NCBI GenBank assembly: GCA_003142815.1
Contig: PLNP01000055.1
Location: 164,593-228,592 of the forward strand
Direction: 5' to 3'
Origin: Rhodanobacteraceae bacterium
GTDB lineage: Bacteria; Pseudomonadota; Gammaproteobacteria; Xanthomonadales; Rhodanobacteraceae
Length of the DNA: 64,000 nt
Below the pieces are notes generated by a model that saw only the letters and a program-made list of their open reading frames with translations, did not search any database and was not told the origin of the DNA. The translations under genes and the position numbers were made by a program. Positions 1 to 9,742 of the stretch are shown here, one piece after another. Positions within the stretch are counted from its first letter, which is position 1. Each line of letters begins with the position of its first letter.

Positions 1-16
1 GGAGTTGAGTGCCGCA

Positions 17-922
17 TCAATATGACGCGCGCAGTTTGCGCAAGGCCAATGCAGGCAGCGTAGCGCTGAAGTGCAGCCAGAGGCCCACGCGCACGAGCAG
101 CCGGACGACTCCGTTGCGCGCCGCGGGGTCGAACTTGCAGAAATAGCGCCACATGCCGCGATGCTTGTGGCGCGCAACAAAAACCGGGCGATGCCGGCTC
201 GAGTTGCCGCGCGCATGGATCACGCGCACCGCATGCGCGATCGCGACGCGAAAACCGGCATCGCGAACACGACGGCACAGATCCAGATCTTCGGCGTGCA
301 GAAAATAGCCTTCGTCGAAGCCGCGCAGTTGCTCGAACACATGGCGCGGAAGCACCATGCACGCACCGGAGACCGCCTCGACCGGTTCGATCGACGGCGG
401 TGCGCCGACCCAGGCTGGCATCTCGACACCAGCGAATGCGGGCCACCGCGATTCCAGGCGCGCCAAGCCGGTGAAGCTTGCCAACGCGCGGCGCAAGGTT
501 GGATCGCGACGCCGATTGCCTCGTCCGGGCGTTCCATCCGGCTCGCATACCATCACGCCGAGCAGGCCGATGTCCTCGGCCGCATCGATGCAACTGCGCA
601 CATCGCGTACGAATGTTGGCTGCACCTCGCAATCGGGGTTGAGAATGACCAGCACGTCGCCGCGCGCGATTGCAGCCCCCTTGTTGCAGGCCGGACCGAA
701 ACCGAGATTGACGTCGTTGCGCAGCACGTGCAGGCGCGGATCGTCTGCACGCGCGGACTCGATGCGTTCGAGTTCACCGTCAGCCGACGCATTGTCGACC
801 AGAACGACTTCGACGGATGCAGCCGATGCAAGCACGCTATCCACGCAACGCCGCAGCAGCGGCCCGCTGTCGGCCGCCACGATGATGATGCTGGTCAACC
901 CGGGAACCATGGATGCGGCCAT
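17..922 (-). CDS. Glycosyltransferase family 2
   Basis: ORF with GT2 hallmarks (TSIIIVAADSGPLLRRCVDSVLAS, VVLVDNASADG, NLGFGPACNKG, ILNPDCEV, GFDEGYFLHAEDLDLCRR). Start taken at MAASMVPGLTS rather than the upstream ATG that overlaps the neighbour. Confidence 0.85.
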   Translation of the reverse strand: MAASMVPGLTSIIIVAADSGPLLRRCVDSVLASAASVEVVLVDNASADGELERIESARADDPRLHVLRNDVNLGFGPACNKGAAIARGDVLVILNPDCEVQPTFVRDVRSCIDAAEDIGLLGVMVCEPDGTPGRGNRRRDPTLRRALASFTGLARLESRWPAFAGVEMPAWVGAPPSIEPVEAVSGACMVLPRHVFEQLRGFDEGYFLHAEDLDLCRRVRDAGFRVAIAHAVRVIHARGNSSRHRPVFVARHKHRGMWRYFCKFDPAARNGVVRLLVRVGLWLHFSATLPALALRKLRASY

Positions 923-938
923 CACACCGAGGACCGGG

Positions 939-2804
939 TCAGATCGCACCGAGCAGCCGTTCGCCCTGCTCGCGCGCATACGCCCACAACGCCGGCCAAG
1001 AGTCGTAGCTTGCCGCAAGCTGCGCGGTTTCGTCGCGCAACAGCTTGGCGCAGCTCGCGTTGTCGGCCGCTTCCGGCCAGTCGCCGAGGCGCGGCGGCGC
1101 CTTGTCGATCAGTGCGCGGCCGTTCGCCTCGATGATCGAGCGCACATCGGCCTGCCAATAGATCGGCGCGTCCGGTGCGCCGTCATATTGGTGCTGCAGG
1201 CGCTCGATCAGGTCCGCGCGCGCATACGCAAGATATTCCTGCAACTGACGCACACAACCGGTTTCGCTGGCGGCGCCGATGTCGCGCAGATGGGCAGCCA
1301 GGAGGCTGAGGCGCTGCGCCGGATCCTCGGCATTGAATTCCGGCAACTGACGTTGCACGAAATCGCTGACGAAATAATTGAAGCGCGGCGTGTGCGTGCC
1401 GAGCGTGTGCGGCGACCGCTTGCGTTGGCCTTCCTGCACGTGACCGATCGCGACGGGAAGTTCCAGCATCAATGCGCCGGGATGGCACAGCTCGGTCACG
1501 CGCGAGAACAGCGCATCCTCGCCGCGACCGATCGGATTCGTGCACGGCAACAGCACGCTGTTGTCGAGTGCGAACGGCGTGAACGTGGTCGCGCTGGTCG
1601 CGCGCGCTTGGGCGTAGCCATAACCGATGCTTCCGAGTTCGACGTTGCGCAGGTAGCTGCCGCGATCGCGCACGAATTCGGCACGATCCACCGCCGGCAG
1701 CTGGTAGAGCCAGGTTCCCGATTCCGTGCGCGAACTGCCATAGCTGCCCTGTTGGGTCGCGCGAATCGGCGCATCGCCACGCAGATGGTCGAGGCGGCTC
1801 ACCGCCAGGCCACGCAGCGAAGAGCGTTCAATGGCGTAGCGCGCACCGCTCGCCAATGCGCCGAGCGATTGACCGGCCGCTTCAAGGTGCAGATCGAACG
1901 GGTCGCCATCGACCTCTTCACCGGCGGCCAGTGCGTTCTCGATGTTGCGATAGAAATGCGTGTAAGGCGCGGCCGACGGATTGGGATCGAGTCCCGCGCG
2001 CGCCGCTTCCGGCCGACGCAGCGGCAAGCGATGGTCGTCGTCGAGCAGCACAAGGCGTGCGCCGGCAGACAACAGCAACGCCATGTTCCAGGCGCGGCCG
2101 CCACCGAAGCGCGTGTTACCGCCCGCATTGGCGAGCAAATGCGGCAGGATCGCAGCGACCTTGGGGACTGCGCGCGCGAGCTTCTCGATCAGGCGTTCGC
2201 GCTCCGCGCTGCCGAGATAGGTCAGCTTGCAGCCGGTCGCACGCGCGAACTCGCGCAGCAGATCGCGATGGCGATTGGCGGCATCGCGCGACGCCGAATC
2301 GTCCAGCAATACGTAATGACGGTTGGCGCGGAAACGACGTTCGTAGTCGGCCAGCGAATCGAGCAGATGCGCGAGCTGCTCGGGGCGATCGCTGGCGCGG
2401 ATGAAGACCGCGCGCAGCGCTGCCGGCACGCGCGGTGCTGCGGTGGTCACGCGCTGCAGGAACTCATGATCGGACACGAGCAGACCGCGCGAAGTGAGAC
2501 CTTCGAGCACGCGGGCCACGCCTTCGCGTTGCGACTGCAGGCCGGGAATCGTCGCGAGAATGCGCGCGACGTGTTCGTCCAGGGTGCGGAATTCGCGGCT
2601 TTGGTCGAGCGACTGCAAGACCTGGAAGGTCATCACATGCGTTTCGCCGCTGCGCTTGACCTGGAAAATGCATTCGTTGTTCGACAGCGAAGCGACGACG
2701 CCGTCTTCGGACGCATACAAGAGCGCATTCGGGTCCACTCGCGGCTGCGCCGGCGTGGCGCCGAGGCTGCCGTAGTTGATCTCGTAGTCAAGGTCGGTGC
2801 TCAT
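939..2804 (-). CDS. Glycosyltransferase-like protein with an N-terminal PqqD-like region
   Basis: ATG at 2804 (MSTDLDYEINYGSLG). Middle region AVFIRASDRPEQLAHLLDSL...LVLLDDDHRLPLR resembles a GT-A nucleotide-sugar fold; the first ~110 aa resemble PqqD-like domains. Assigned from motifs only. Confidence 0.5.
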   Translation of the reverse strand: MSTDLDYEINYGSLGATPAQPRVDPNALLYASEDGVVASLSNNECIFQVKRSGETHVMTFQVLQSLDQSREFRTLDEHVARILATIPGLQSQREGVARVLEGLTSRGLLVSDHEFLQRVTTAAPRVPAALRAVFIRASDRPEQLAHLLDSLADYERRFRANRHYVLLDDSASRDAANRHRDLLREFARATGCKLTYLGSAERERLIEKLARAVPKVAAILPHLLANAGGNTRFGGGRAWNMALLLSAGARLVLLDDDHRLPLRRPEAARAGLDPNPSAAPYTHFYRNIENALAAGEEVDGDPFDLHLEAAGQSLGALASGARYAIERSSLRGLAVSRLDHLRGDAPIRATQQGSYGSSRTESGTWLYQLPAVDRAEFVRDRGSYLRNVELGSIGYGYAQARATSATTFTPFALDNSVLLPCTNPIGRGEDALFSRVTELCHPGALMLELPVAIGHVQEGQRKRSPHTLGTHTPRFNYFVSDFVQRQLPEFNAEDPAQRLSLLAAHLRDIGAASETGCVRQLQEYLAYARADLIERLQHQYDGAPDAPIYWQADVRSIIEANGRALIDKAPPRLGDWPEAADNASCAKLLRDETAQLAASYDSWPALWAYAREQGERLLGAI

Positions 2805-2808
2805 TCGG

Positions 2809-3720
2809 TTACCGGTTGCGGCGCCACCAGCGCCAGTCGCGACGTGGCGCGGGAGCGTGTTTCGCGAGGGACATCGGCGGCTGGCCGCGCAAGCGCTCGA
2901 CTTCGGCTTCGAGTTCGGCGATGCGCGCGCCGGCACCCATGTTCTTGCGAATTTCGTGATTGTAATGCGCGTAGACCGATTCCTCGCGGTCGCCAAACAG
3001 CGACAGCTCCGGCAACGCCTCCGGCAGCGCGCGCTTGGCGCAGAGCGCGATGAAATATATCGGCGCGTAGTCCAGGCCCGCGGCGATCGCGTCACCGCCA
3101 TGCGTCGCGGTACAGACCTCGCTGCGTTCGACGTTTGAATCCAGCGCCCACACGGCGGACTGAAACAACAGCTTCTGCCCGTACAGGCGAACCTCGCCGA
3201 AATACGGCTTCAGCAACGCCAGCAATTCCTCGCGATACAGTTCGCGCACATGGAACTCGTTGCGGCAGCCAGCCAGCTCGCTGTAGGTACGCTTGTCCGG
3301 CGACGAGATCACCAGCACACCGTCGTCGGCGAGGACACGTGAAAACCCGGCGATCAACCGTTCCTGCGCAGCGAGATGCTCCAGGGTCTCGAACGACACG
3401 ACCAGATCGAACGCACCATCCGGAAACTTCAGGCTGGTCGCATCCGCACGCTCATAGCGCAGCCGCGGTTTTGCGGCGTAGCGTGTGCGCGCATGCGCGA
3501 CCGAATCGGCATCGATATCGACACCGACCACGTCCGCGGCCACATCGGCGAGCAGTGCGGAACCATAGCCCTCGCCGCAGGCTGCATCGAGCACCCGCTT
3601 GTTCGCCGCGAGGCGGCGCGCGAAGACGTAGCGATGCCAGTGTTCGTACCAGATTTCGCGCACGCATTCGGGCGTAAAGCGTTCGCCGGTGAACGGGAGC
3701 GCCGCGTCGGTTCCAGTCAT
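2809..3720 (-). CDS. Class I SAM-dependent methyltransferase
   Basis: VLDAACGEGYGSALLADVAADVVGVDIDADSV, FDLVVSFETLEHL motifs; sits in the O-antigen export cluster. Confidence 0.85.
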   Translation of the reverse strand: MTGTDAALPFTGERFTPECVREIWYEHWHRYVFARRLAANKRVLDAACGEGYGSALLADVAADVVGVDIDADSVAHARTRYAAKPRLRYERADATSLKFPDGAFDLVVSFETLEHLAAQERLIAGFSRVLADDGVLVISSPDKRTYSELAGCRNEFHVRELYREELLALLKPYFGEVRLYGQKLLFQSAVWALDSNVERSEVCTATHGGDAIAAGLDYAPIYFIALCAKRALPEALPELSLFGDREESVYAHYNHEIRKNMGAGARIAELEAEVERLRGQPPMSLAKHAPAPRRDWRWWRRNR

Positions 3721-4922
3721 GGCGCGGTGTCCCCGGAAGGCGCGTGGTTCCAGCGGTGCGCAAGCCGAACCATGCCGAGTTCGCGCGAGGCGCCGCGTAT
3801 GGTCAGACCGCGTTCCCTCGTGTCGAATACGCGTACGCCTTCGCTATCGAGCGGGTGCACGCGCACGCTGTAGTTGCCGGGCAACAGGGCCAGATCGCTG
3901 AATTGGAGTTCGCAGAGATATTCGTCCGCGCCAATGCGTTGCGGCATGCAGCCGTCCATCTCGGTGCTGACCCCGTACACCGGCGTCCCATCGGCGCGAA
4001 CGATTCCGATCGCGAGACATGGCACGCGCCCGTCGCGCGAATGCACACGCGCGCGCACGTTCAAGGCGGCGCCCATATCGAGCAGCAAGGGGCGTTCGGA
4101 CTCTTCATCGTTGAGGGCAATACTGACGACGCTGAACTCCACGTTGCCGCGCGCAGCCAGCTGCGGGTTCCGCTTCGGCGCGAATTTCTGCTCGTGATAC
4201 GCAAGATAGGCCTGGGTCACGTCGAACACGTCGCCCGACATGGCCACCTCGCCACCACGCAACCAGCACGCGTGTCGGCACAGCTTCTGGATATGGTACA
4301 TGCTGTGCGAAACAAGGATCAGGGTGCCGCCACCGGCGAGATAATCCTGCATCCATTGCACGCATTTCTTCTGGAACGACTCGTCGCCGACCGCCAGCAC
4401 TTCGTCGGTCACTAGCAGGTCGGGCTTCAACGACGCGATCACCGCGAAACCGAGCCGCACGACCATGCCGGACGAATAGTGCTTGACCGGTTCGTCGATG
4501 TAGCGGCCGATGTCGGCGAACGCGATAATCTCGGGCAGACGCTTGCGCAGTTCGGTGCCATCGAGTCCATGCAGCGCGGCCGACATCGCGATGTTGTCGC
4601 GCCCGCTGTATTCGGGATGAAATCCGGCGCCGAGTTCGAGCAACGCCCCGATCTCGCCGTTGACCTCGACGCTGCCCGTCGTCGGCGTCAGCACGCCGGT
4701 GATCAGTTTCAGCAGGGTTGACTTGCCCGCGCCGTTCTCGCCGATCAGGCCGAGCGATTCGCCGCGGCGGATTTCCAGATTCACGTCGCGCAGCACGCTG
4801 ATGCGGTCGGGGTCCTCGCCGGTGAACAGCAGCCGCCCGAGGGCGCGCAGGCGATCGCTGTTGCGATGGACCTTCGGATACGATTTGCCGAGCCCCTGCG
4901 CGACGATCAACGGCGCGTTCAC
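3717..4922 (-). CDS. ABC transporter ATP-binding protein, polysaccharide/O-antigen export (Wzt-like, with C-terminal domain)
   Basis: Walker A GENGAGKSTLLKLITG, signature YSSGMVVRLGFAV, Walker B DLLVTDEVLAVGD; long C-terminal extension like Wzt carbohydrate-binding domains. ATGA-type overlap with neighbours. Confidence 0.9.
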   Translation of the reverse strand: MNAPLIVAQGLGKSYPKVHRNSDRLRALGRLLFTGEDPDRISVLRDVNLEIRRGESLGLIGENGAGKSTLLKLITGVLTPTTGSVEVNGEIGALLELGAGFHPEYSGRDNIAMSAALHGLDGTELRKRLPEIIAFADIGRYIDEPVKHYSSGMVVRLGFAVIASLKPDLLVTDEVLAVGDESFQKKCVQWMQDYLAGGGTLILVSHSMYHIQKLCRHACWLRGGEVAMSGDVFDVTQAYLAYHEQKFAPKRNPQLAARGNVEFSVVSIALNDEESERPLLLDMGAALNVRARVHSRDGRVPCLAIGIVRADGTPVYGVSTEMDGCMPQRIGADEYLCELQFSDLALLPGNYSVRVHPLDSEGVRVFDTRERGLTIRGASRELGMVRLAHRWNHAPSGDTAP

Positions 4923-5689
4923 AGAAAATCCTCGAAGTGCGGATCGAGCCGGTGAAACAGCCAGCGACCGATCAACAGCGTGATCGCTGCACCCAGAAGC
5001 GCGACGCCGAGATGTCGAAAGCTGAAGACCCCGTAGTCGAGCAGCAATGCGCGAAACGACTCCGCATAGAACGTGAACGGATTGAAATCAAGCAGCCAGC
5101 GAAAGCGTTCGGGCAGCTGCGCGCGATCGTAGTAAACCGGCGCGCCGAACATCAGCAGCGGCAGCAATTGCCCGAGCGCCTGCACCAGATCGCGCACGAA
5201 GACCTGGATCGCCGCGCAGATCAGCGCAAGCCCAAGCGCGAGCGCGAGCAACGGCACATAGAGCAAGAGCGCGGGCAGCAAGTGCTGCCAATGAATGCCG
5301 TGGCCCATCACCGCCAGCACCAGCATGATCGCGATGAAACCCACGATATGGATCGCAAAGCTGGTACCGACGCTTGCCAACACGAGAATCTCGCGCGGCA
5401 ACGCGACCTTGCCGATCAGCGCCGCGTTGTCCTGGATTGCGGTGGTCGAACGCAAGACCGCCTCGGCGAACGCGACCCACGGCCACAGCGCCGTCGCCAG
5501 GAATGGCACGTACTCCGGCGCATCGATGCCGGGCACGCGCGCCTTGAATACGTACACGAACACGGCGCTGGTGACCGCAAGCTGCAGCAGCGGCTGGAAC
5601 AGCGCCCACAAACCGCCGGAAAAGCTGCCCGCAAAGCGGTTGTTCAGATCGCGACGAGCGAAGCGCAGGGTCAGTGCGGCGGCGGACAT
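4919..5689 (-). CDS. ABC-2 type permease, polysaccharide export (Wzm-like)
   Basis: Hydrophobic membrane protein; overlaps the Wzt-like gene start; LALICAAIQVFVRDLVQALGQLLPLLMFGAPVYY is typical of Wzm/TagG permeases. Confidence 0.85.
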   Translation of the reverse strand: MSAAALTLRFARRDLNNRFAGSFSGGLWALFQPLLQLAVTSAVFVYVFKARVPGIDAPEYVPFLATALWPWVAFAEAVLRSTTAIQDNAALIGKVALPREILVLASVGTSFAIHIVGFIAIMLVLAVMGHGIHWQHLLPALLLYVPLLALALGLALICAAIQVFVRDLVQALGQLLPLLMFGAPVYYDRAQLPERFRWLLDFNPFTFYAESFRALLLDYGVFSFRHLGVALLGAAITLLIGRWLFHRLDPHFEDFL

Positions 5690-5767
5690 GGGAGCGATTT
5701 CGCCCTTTGTTCAGTCTTCACGAACCGTTCGATATCGAAGCTGTCGCCGTCGGTCGACGCCGGAAAC

Positions 5768-6727
5768 CTAGTGCGCTTTCTTCTTGGCCGATGCGGCCGC
5801 CGGATCGGGCAGCGGCTGCTTTTCGGTATAACGCGTGCGAAGCGAAGCCACGAGTTCCGCATTCGCATCGATCGGCTTGTTGCGCAACGTGTCGGTGTGG
5901 TTCCTCACAGCGCGTTGCACATAGTCTTTTTTCAGCGTCTCCAGGATCTGCGGACGGACTTCGTCGAACGTCTTTCGCTGCGCGGGCGCTTTTGCGACCA
6001 ATTTCAGAACATGGAAACCGAATTCGGTGTTGATTACCGGCGAGATGTCGCCGGGTTTCGCCAGCGCCTTCGCTGCATCGGCGAATGCCTGCGAAGGAAC
6101 GTTGCCGGCGTGCCTGACCAGTCCGTGGTTCGCGGACTTGCCCGCATCGTCGGAATACTTCTCCACCAGCGCCTCGAATTGCGCCGGATCCTTGCGTGCT
6201 TCCGCCTCGACCTTGTCGGCAAGCGCCTTCGCCTCGGCCTCGCTGCGCGAGTTCGTCGATATCAGGACCTGTTCCACATCCAGCGCGGCCGGGACCGAAT
6301 ATTTGTCCGGCTGCGCAACGTATTCCTCGCGGGTGAGTTCGTCGAGGTCGGGCACCACGAGCGCTTCCTTGAAGCGTTTTGTCTCCGCCATCGCCAAGCG
6401 TTCGTCCGCCGTCAGGCCGCCTGGCGCGTTGATCGCGGGATCCTTGTCCAATCCCTCGGAACGCGCCAGCGCCGCGAGCTGCTTCTGCACCAGCAGATCG
6501 CTGATCAGCGTCTCGATGCGCTGCGGGCTGTCGAAGAACGGTGCTCGGCGCTCGGCGGGAATCCGCTCGGCGAACGTGTCGATATCGGCCAGCGTCACGT
6601 TCGCGCCGCCCTGGCTGGCGACGACCGATGACGCGTCGGACGCGGCGGCCCAGGCGCTCGCACTGACGGCGGCGGCGCCCAGCAGGACGCTCCAGCTCAG
6701 AAGGTTACGACCCTTCGCGTAAACCAT
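5768..6727 (-). CDS. Parvulin-type peptidyl-prolyl cis-trans isomerase (SurA/PpiC-like)
   Basis: ATG at 6727 with signal peptide (SWSVLLGAAAVSASAWA); rotamase signature VEKYSDDAGKSANHGLVRHAGNVP...GDISPVINTEFGFHVLKLV. Confidence 0.85.
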   Translation of the reverse strand: MVYAKGRNLLSWSVLLGAAAVSASAWAAASDASSVVASQGGANVTLADIDTFAERIPAERRAPFFDSPQRIETLISDLLVQKQLAALARSEGLDKDPAINAPGGLTADERLAMAETKRFKEALVVPDLDELTREEYVAQPDKYSVPAALDVEQVLISTNSRSEAEAKALADKVEAEARKDPAQFEALVEKYSDDAGKSANHGLVRHAGNVPSQAFADAAKALAKPGDISPVINTEFGFHVLKLVAKAPAQRKTFDEVRPQILETLKKDYVQRAVRNHTDTLRNKPIDANAELVASLRTRYTEKQPLPDPAAASAKKKAH

Positions 6728-6801
6728 GTCGACTCCATAAGCATGCGCTGCCTCGCCCGCGAACCGATGTTCGCGACCGCCATGTGGATTGAATGGACGA
6801 A

Positions 6802-6831
6802 ACCGGCCGCGGCGAGGATGCCGCGGCCGGT
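6802..6831 (-). terminator. Candidate transcription terminator, 12-bp perfect stem
   Basis: accggccgcggc-gaggat-gccgcggccggt, downstream of the secreted-protein gene on the minus strand; weak T tract. Confidence 0.5.
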
Positions 6832-6876
6832 CTATCGAGCCTGCGCGGTCGCCGCTCGCAGCGGCGGCGCCTTGGC

Positions 6877-7938
6877 TCAGGGGGTGAAATTGTTCTGGAC
6901 CGTAGTCTTGCAAATGTTGCCGGAGCAGTCCGGACTGGTCTGCCCCGGGTTATACGCCCTGATGTTCACGAAGTAGGTCTGGCCGGGATCCAATGGGCAC
7001 GCAACCACTTGCCCCGGCGGGATCGCCGAATTCTTGTACTTGGTGAGGGCGCTGCCGCCGTTGATGTTGTCGCGCTGGCAGATCGTACCGCTCAGACTGA
7101 AGTCGCCACAGGTCGGGCTGATCGACATCGTCAGATTCGGGCCCGGGAGTGTTTCGCCATGGAAGAACATACCGGCCAGGGTCGGAGAAAGGCCGGCCGC
7201 GGGCACCGTGAACTTCGTGGCGATGTATCCTGTCTTGTCGAAATTCTTGACGATCGCGTAGCCGTTGGCTCCGGGGAACGGAAGTGGGTTGTCGGTCGGC
7301 TGACCACGGCCCCAGATGTTTTCGAACCTCGTGATATCGGTACTCAGCGCGCAACTGGTTCCTAAGTTGTAGCTGTAGCAGATGTCCGCAACCGCCTGGC
7401 GACCCGCCGGGCAGTTGTCACTGATTCCCCCGCTCACCACAACGATTGCGGGCAGACTGGTCACGCTGCCGACCGCATTCGAGCAGGTCAGGCCCAACGT
7501 ATAGGTGCCAGCCAAGGTAGCCGTGACCTGTCGCGGCGAGGTCGCGGAGGTGCCATTGGTCCAGCCGCTGAGGCTGATCGAACTGCCGTTCAAGGATGCC
7601 GAGCCCGTGCACGCGGTCGCCCCGGTCACCGTCCAGCTGACTGGGAAGGAAAGGCCGAGGCTCGCGGTGGCTGGCGCATTCAACGCGAAATTGTCCGGCG
7701 AGGGCGGCGGGGGCGGTGTGCCCGTGCCGCAGCCTGTGCCGGTCAGAGTCGCACCGGTGGCGCGGAGGTCCGTGCCGCCGGGCACGAGGGTCAAACCCTG
7801 TGCATCCGTCGTCACATCGCAATTACCTCCTTGCACGGTCGTAAAATGCACGGTTACCTGCGCGTTTGCTGCAGGCATTGCAGCAAGGGTGACAGCGCCG
7901 AGAAGGAAAGAATGGACAATCGAGCGGAAAGCGGACAT
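6877..7938 (-). CDS. Secreted protein of unknown function, Cys-rich with Pro-rich linker
   Basis: Signal peptide MSAFRSIVHSFLLGAVTLAAMPAANA; PPPPPSP linker; Ig-like segment (PVSWTVTGATACTGSASLNG...GTYTLGLTCSNAVGS). Confidence 0.65.
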   Translation of the reverse strand: MSAFRSIVHSFLLGAVTLAAMPAANAQVTVHFTTVQGGNCDVTTDAQGLTLVPGGTDLRATGATLTGTGCGTGTPPPPPSPDNFALNAPATASLGLSFPVSWTVTGATACTGSASLNGSSISLSGWTNGTSATSPRQVTATLAGTYTLGLTCSNAVGSVTSLPAIVVVSGGISDNCPAGRQAVADICYSYNLGTSCALSTDITRFENIWGRGQPTDNPLPFPGANGYAIVKNFDKTGYIATKFTVPAAGLSPTLAGMFFHGETLPGPNLTMSISPTCGDFSLSGTICQRDNINGGSALTKYKNSAIPPGQVVACPLDPGQTYFVNIRAYNPGQTSPDCSGNICKTTVQNNFTP

Positions 7939-8043
7939 TGCGATATTCCAGGACTGCGGCGGAAGTAACGACGCATTCTAGCCTCCAAACGCGTACATAT
8001 TCCAGTTCAGCGCAGGATTCTTTGCAAAAGTGCAGACGAGGCG

Positions 8044-8077
8044 ACAAAAAAAGAGAGGGGGCCGAAGCCCCCTCTCT
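8044..8077 (-). terminator. Rho-independent terminator
   Basis: On the minus strand gagagggggc-ttcg-gccccctctc followed by a run of T; directly after the stop of the 8096-9568 gene. Confidence 0.9.
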
Positions 8078-8095
8078 CGATACTACAGGAACAAC

Positions 8096-9568
8096 TTACG
8101 AGCAAGCCGGGACAGCACCGTCAGTCGTGCACGAACGGCTCGCACGATGACGGAACAGACCACCGTAGTTCGCCAGCAGACCGGGCTGCGCATTGGCGTT
8201 GATGACGTTGTAGCCCTCATAGCCAGTGACCGGCAGGCCGTTCAGAACATCGCCATTATTCGCGGCCGGACGCATCGCGTGACCACCGTCGCCGGAAGCC
8301 ATGTCGAGGCGCATCCAGCCGCGATCGCCGTACGGCGGGATGTTCGACACGAGCGTCGAACCGAAAACGCCCGACGTGATGCCAGCGTTCGCGTCGGTCG
8401 ACGCGAGGAAGCTGATCACGTTGACTTCGTACGGCAGCGAGGACGGGTGACCGACGCCCGGCGGCGAGAAGTCTTCCGGCTGCGTGGTGTAGCCTTCTTC
8501 CTGATCGTACAGGTTGATGCCGACCTGGACATTCGACTGGCCCGCATTGCTGGCGCCGAAATTCTCGGCGAACGGCGGGATGACCGTGCCGCCGTTGTAG
8601 AACGTGTCGACGTAGAAGCGCTTGGTCGGGAACATGACAATCCAGTCGGTCGCTGCGCCGTCGCCGAGGACGGTAAAGTACTCGTTGTAGATCGCATCCG
8701 CAGCGAATACGGCGCTGACCGCGTCGATGCCGTCGGCGTAGTCGAGCGTCAGCAGCGCGCCATTGTTGAAGACATAGGCGATGGCGCCACCGACCGTGGA
8801 CGTGGCCGTGTTGGCCTGCTGCAGCGACGGGGTCAGGCCGCCGGAGCCGGACCACAGCGGAATGCTGGTGAATCCGTCGACCGCTTCGGCGTTGTAGCCG
8901 AAGAACGTGCCCACGCCGACATTGACGATCGTGCCGGCGCCGAACAGGCCACCGGTCGGAGCGACGAGGTACGGCTGCGGCGCGTTGCCGCTGATCGCGG
9001 ATGCCGAGCACGGCGGGGTACCCGCGTTCGGAACGCCGGTCTGGATGTGCGTCGTCGCATCAGCGAGCGGGCTGCCCGGGATGATGTCGCCCATCGAGAT
9101 CAGCTCGAGATAGCCTTCACGCGTACGCGTGATGCTGGTCGGGCCGCCATCGGGCGGGAACACGCTGCCACCGGCATACGCGGCGGCGCGGAAATCCTGA
9201 CCGCCAACCGGGATCACCGGCCATGTGCAACTGTGATCCCTCGTGAAGACCGCCGCGCCACCCACGTCGGAACGCTGCGAAACGTAGGCTGTCCACACGT
9301 CATTCGGGGACAGGAACAGGTTGAAATCGAGCACTTCGCGGCTGTTGTAGCCTTCGAGGAAGCGCACCTTCACAGCCTTGCCGTTGACCGAATCGGTGTT
9401 GACCACGGAGAACAGCGTGTCCTGACTCTTGTTGACCGTGTAGTACGGATAGATAAGAACCTGGCCGAGACCGTCCGGATTAAGGTCAACGGCAGTCGCC
9501 AGGCCCGCGAAGCCAGCGACGCCGGCGATAGCGGCGACGACGGCAGTCGTCAAGTTGTTTCTTTTCAT
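8096..9568 (-). CDS. Secreted/surface protein of unknown function
   Basis: ATG at 9568 preceded by AGGAG; signal peptide MKRNNLTTAVVAAIAGVAGFAGLATA; followed by a strong terminator. Confidence 0.75.
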   Translation of the reverse strand: MKRNNLTTAVVAAIAGVAGFAGLATAVDLNPDGLGQVLIYPYYTVNKSQDTLFSVVNTDSVNGKAVKVRFLEGYNSREVLDFNLFLSPNDVWTAYVSQRSDVGGAAVFTRDHSCTWPVIPVGGQDFRAAAYAGGSVFPPDGGPTSITRTREGYLELISMGDIIPGSPLADATTHIQTGVPNAGTPPCSASAISGNAPQPYLVAPTGGLFGAGTIVNVGVGTFFGYNAEAVDGFTSIPLWSGSGGLTPSLQQANTATSTVGGAIAYVFNNGALLTLDYADGIDAVSAVFAADAIYNEYFTVLGDGAATDWIVMFPTKRFYVDTFYNGGTVIPPFAENFGASNAGQSNVQVGINLYDQEEGYTTQPEDFSPPGVGHPSSLPYEVNVISFLASTDANAGITSGVFGSTLVSNIPPYGDRGWMRLDMASGDGGHAMRPAANNGDVLNGLPVTGYEGYNVINANAQPGLLANYGGLFRHRASRSCTTDGAVPACS

Positions 9569-9742
9569 CGCAACACTCCTAAATTTGAACACAGGGCTTT
9601 TTGCTTTACCGCCGACCTCGCTTCGATAACCAGCATGCCCGAATGGGCAGGGCAAGGCCAGACAACAGCGCTGCCATGTTAAGGCAAAGGAAACAGTCGC
9701 GCAATCCCTTTTACGCCAAGCTGTTTTCGGCAGCGAATTCAA

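Noticed and set aside
357-3053. 898-aa plus-strand ORF opposite the O-antigen cluster
   Set aside because: Arg/Ala-rich antisense shadow of real minus-strand genes in high-GC DNA; no recognisable domain.
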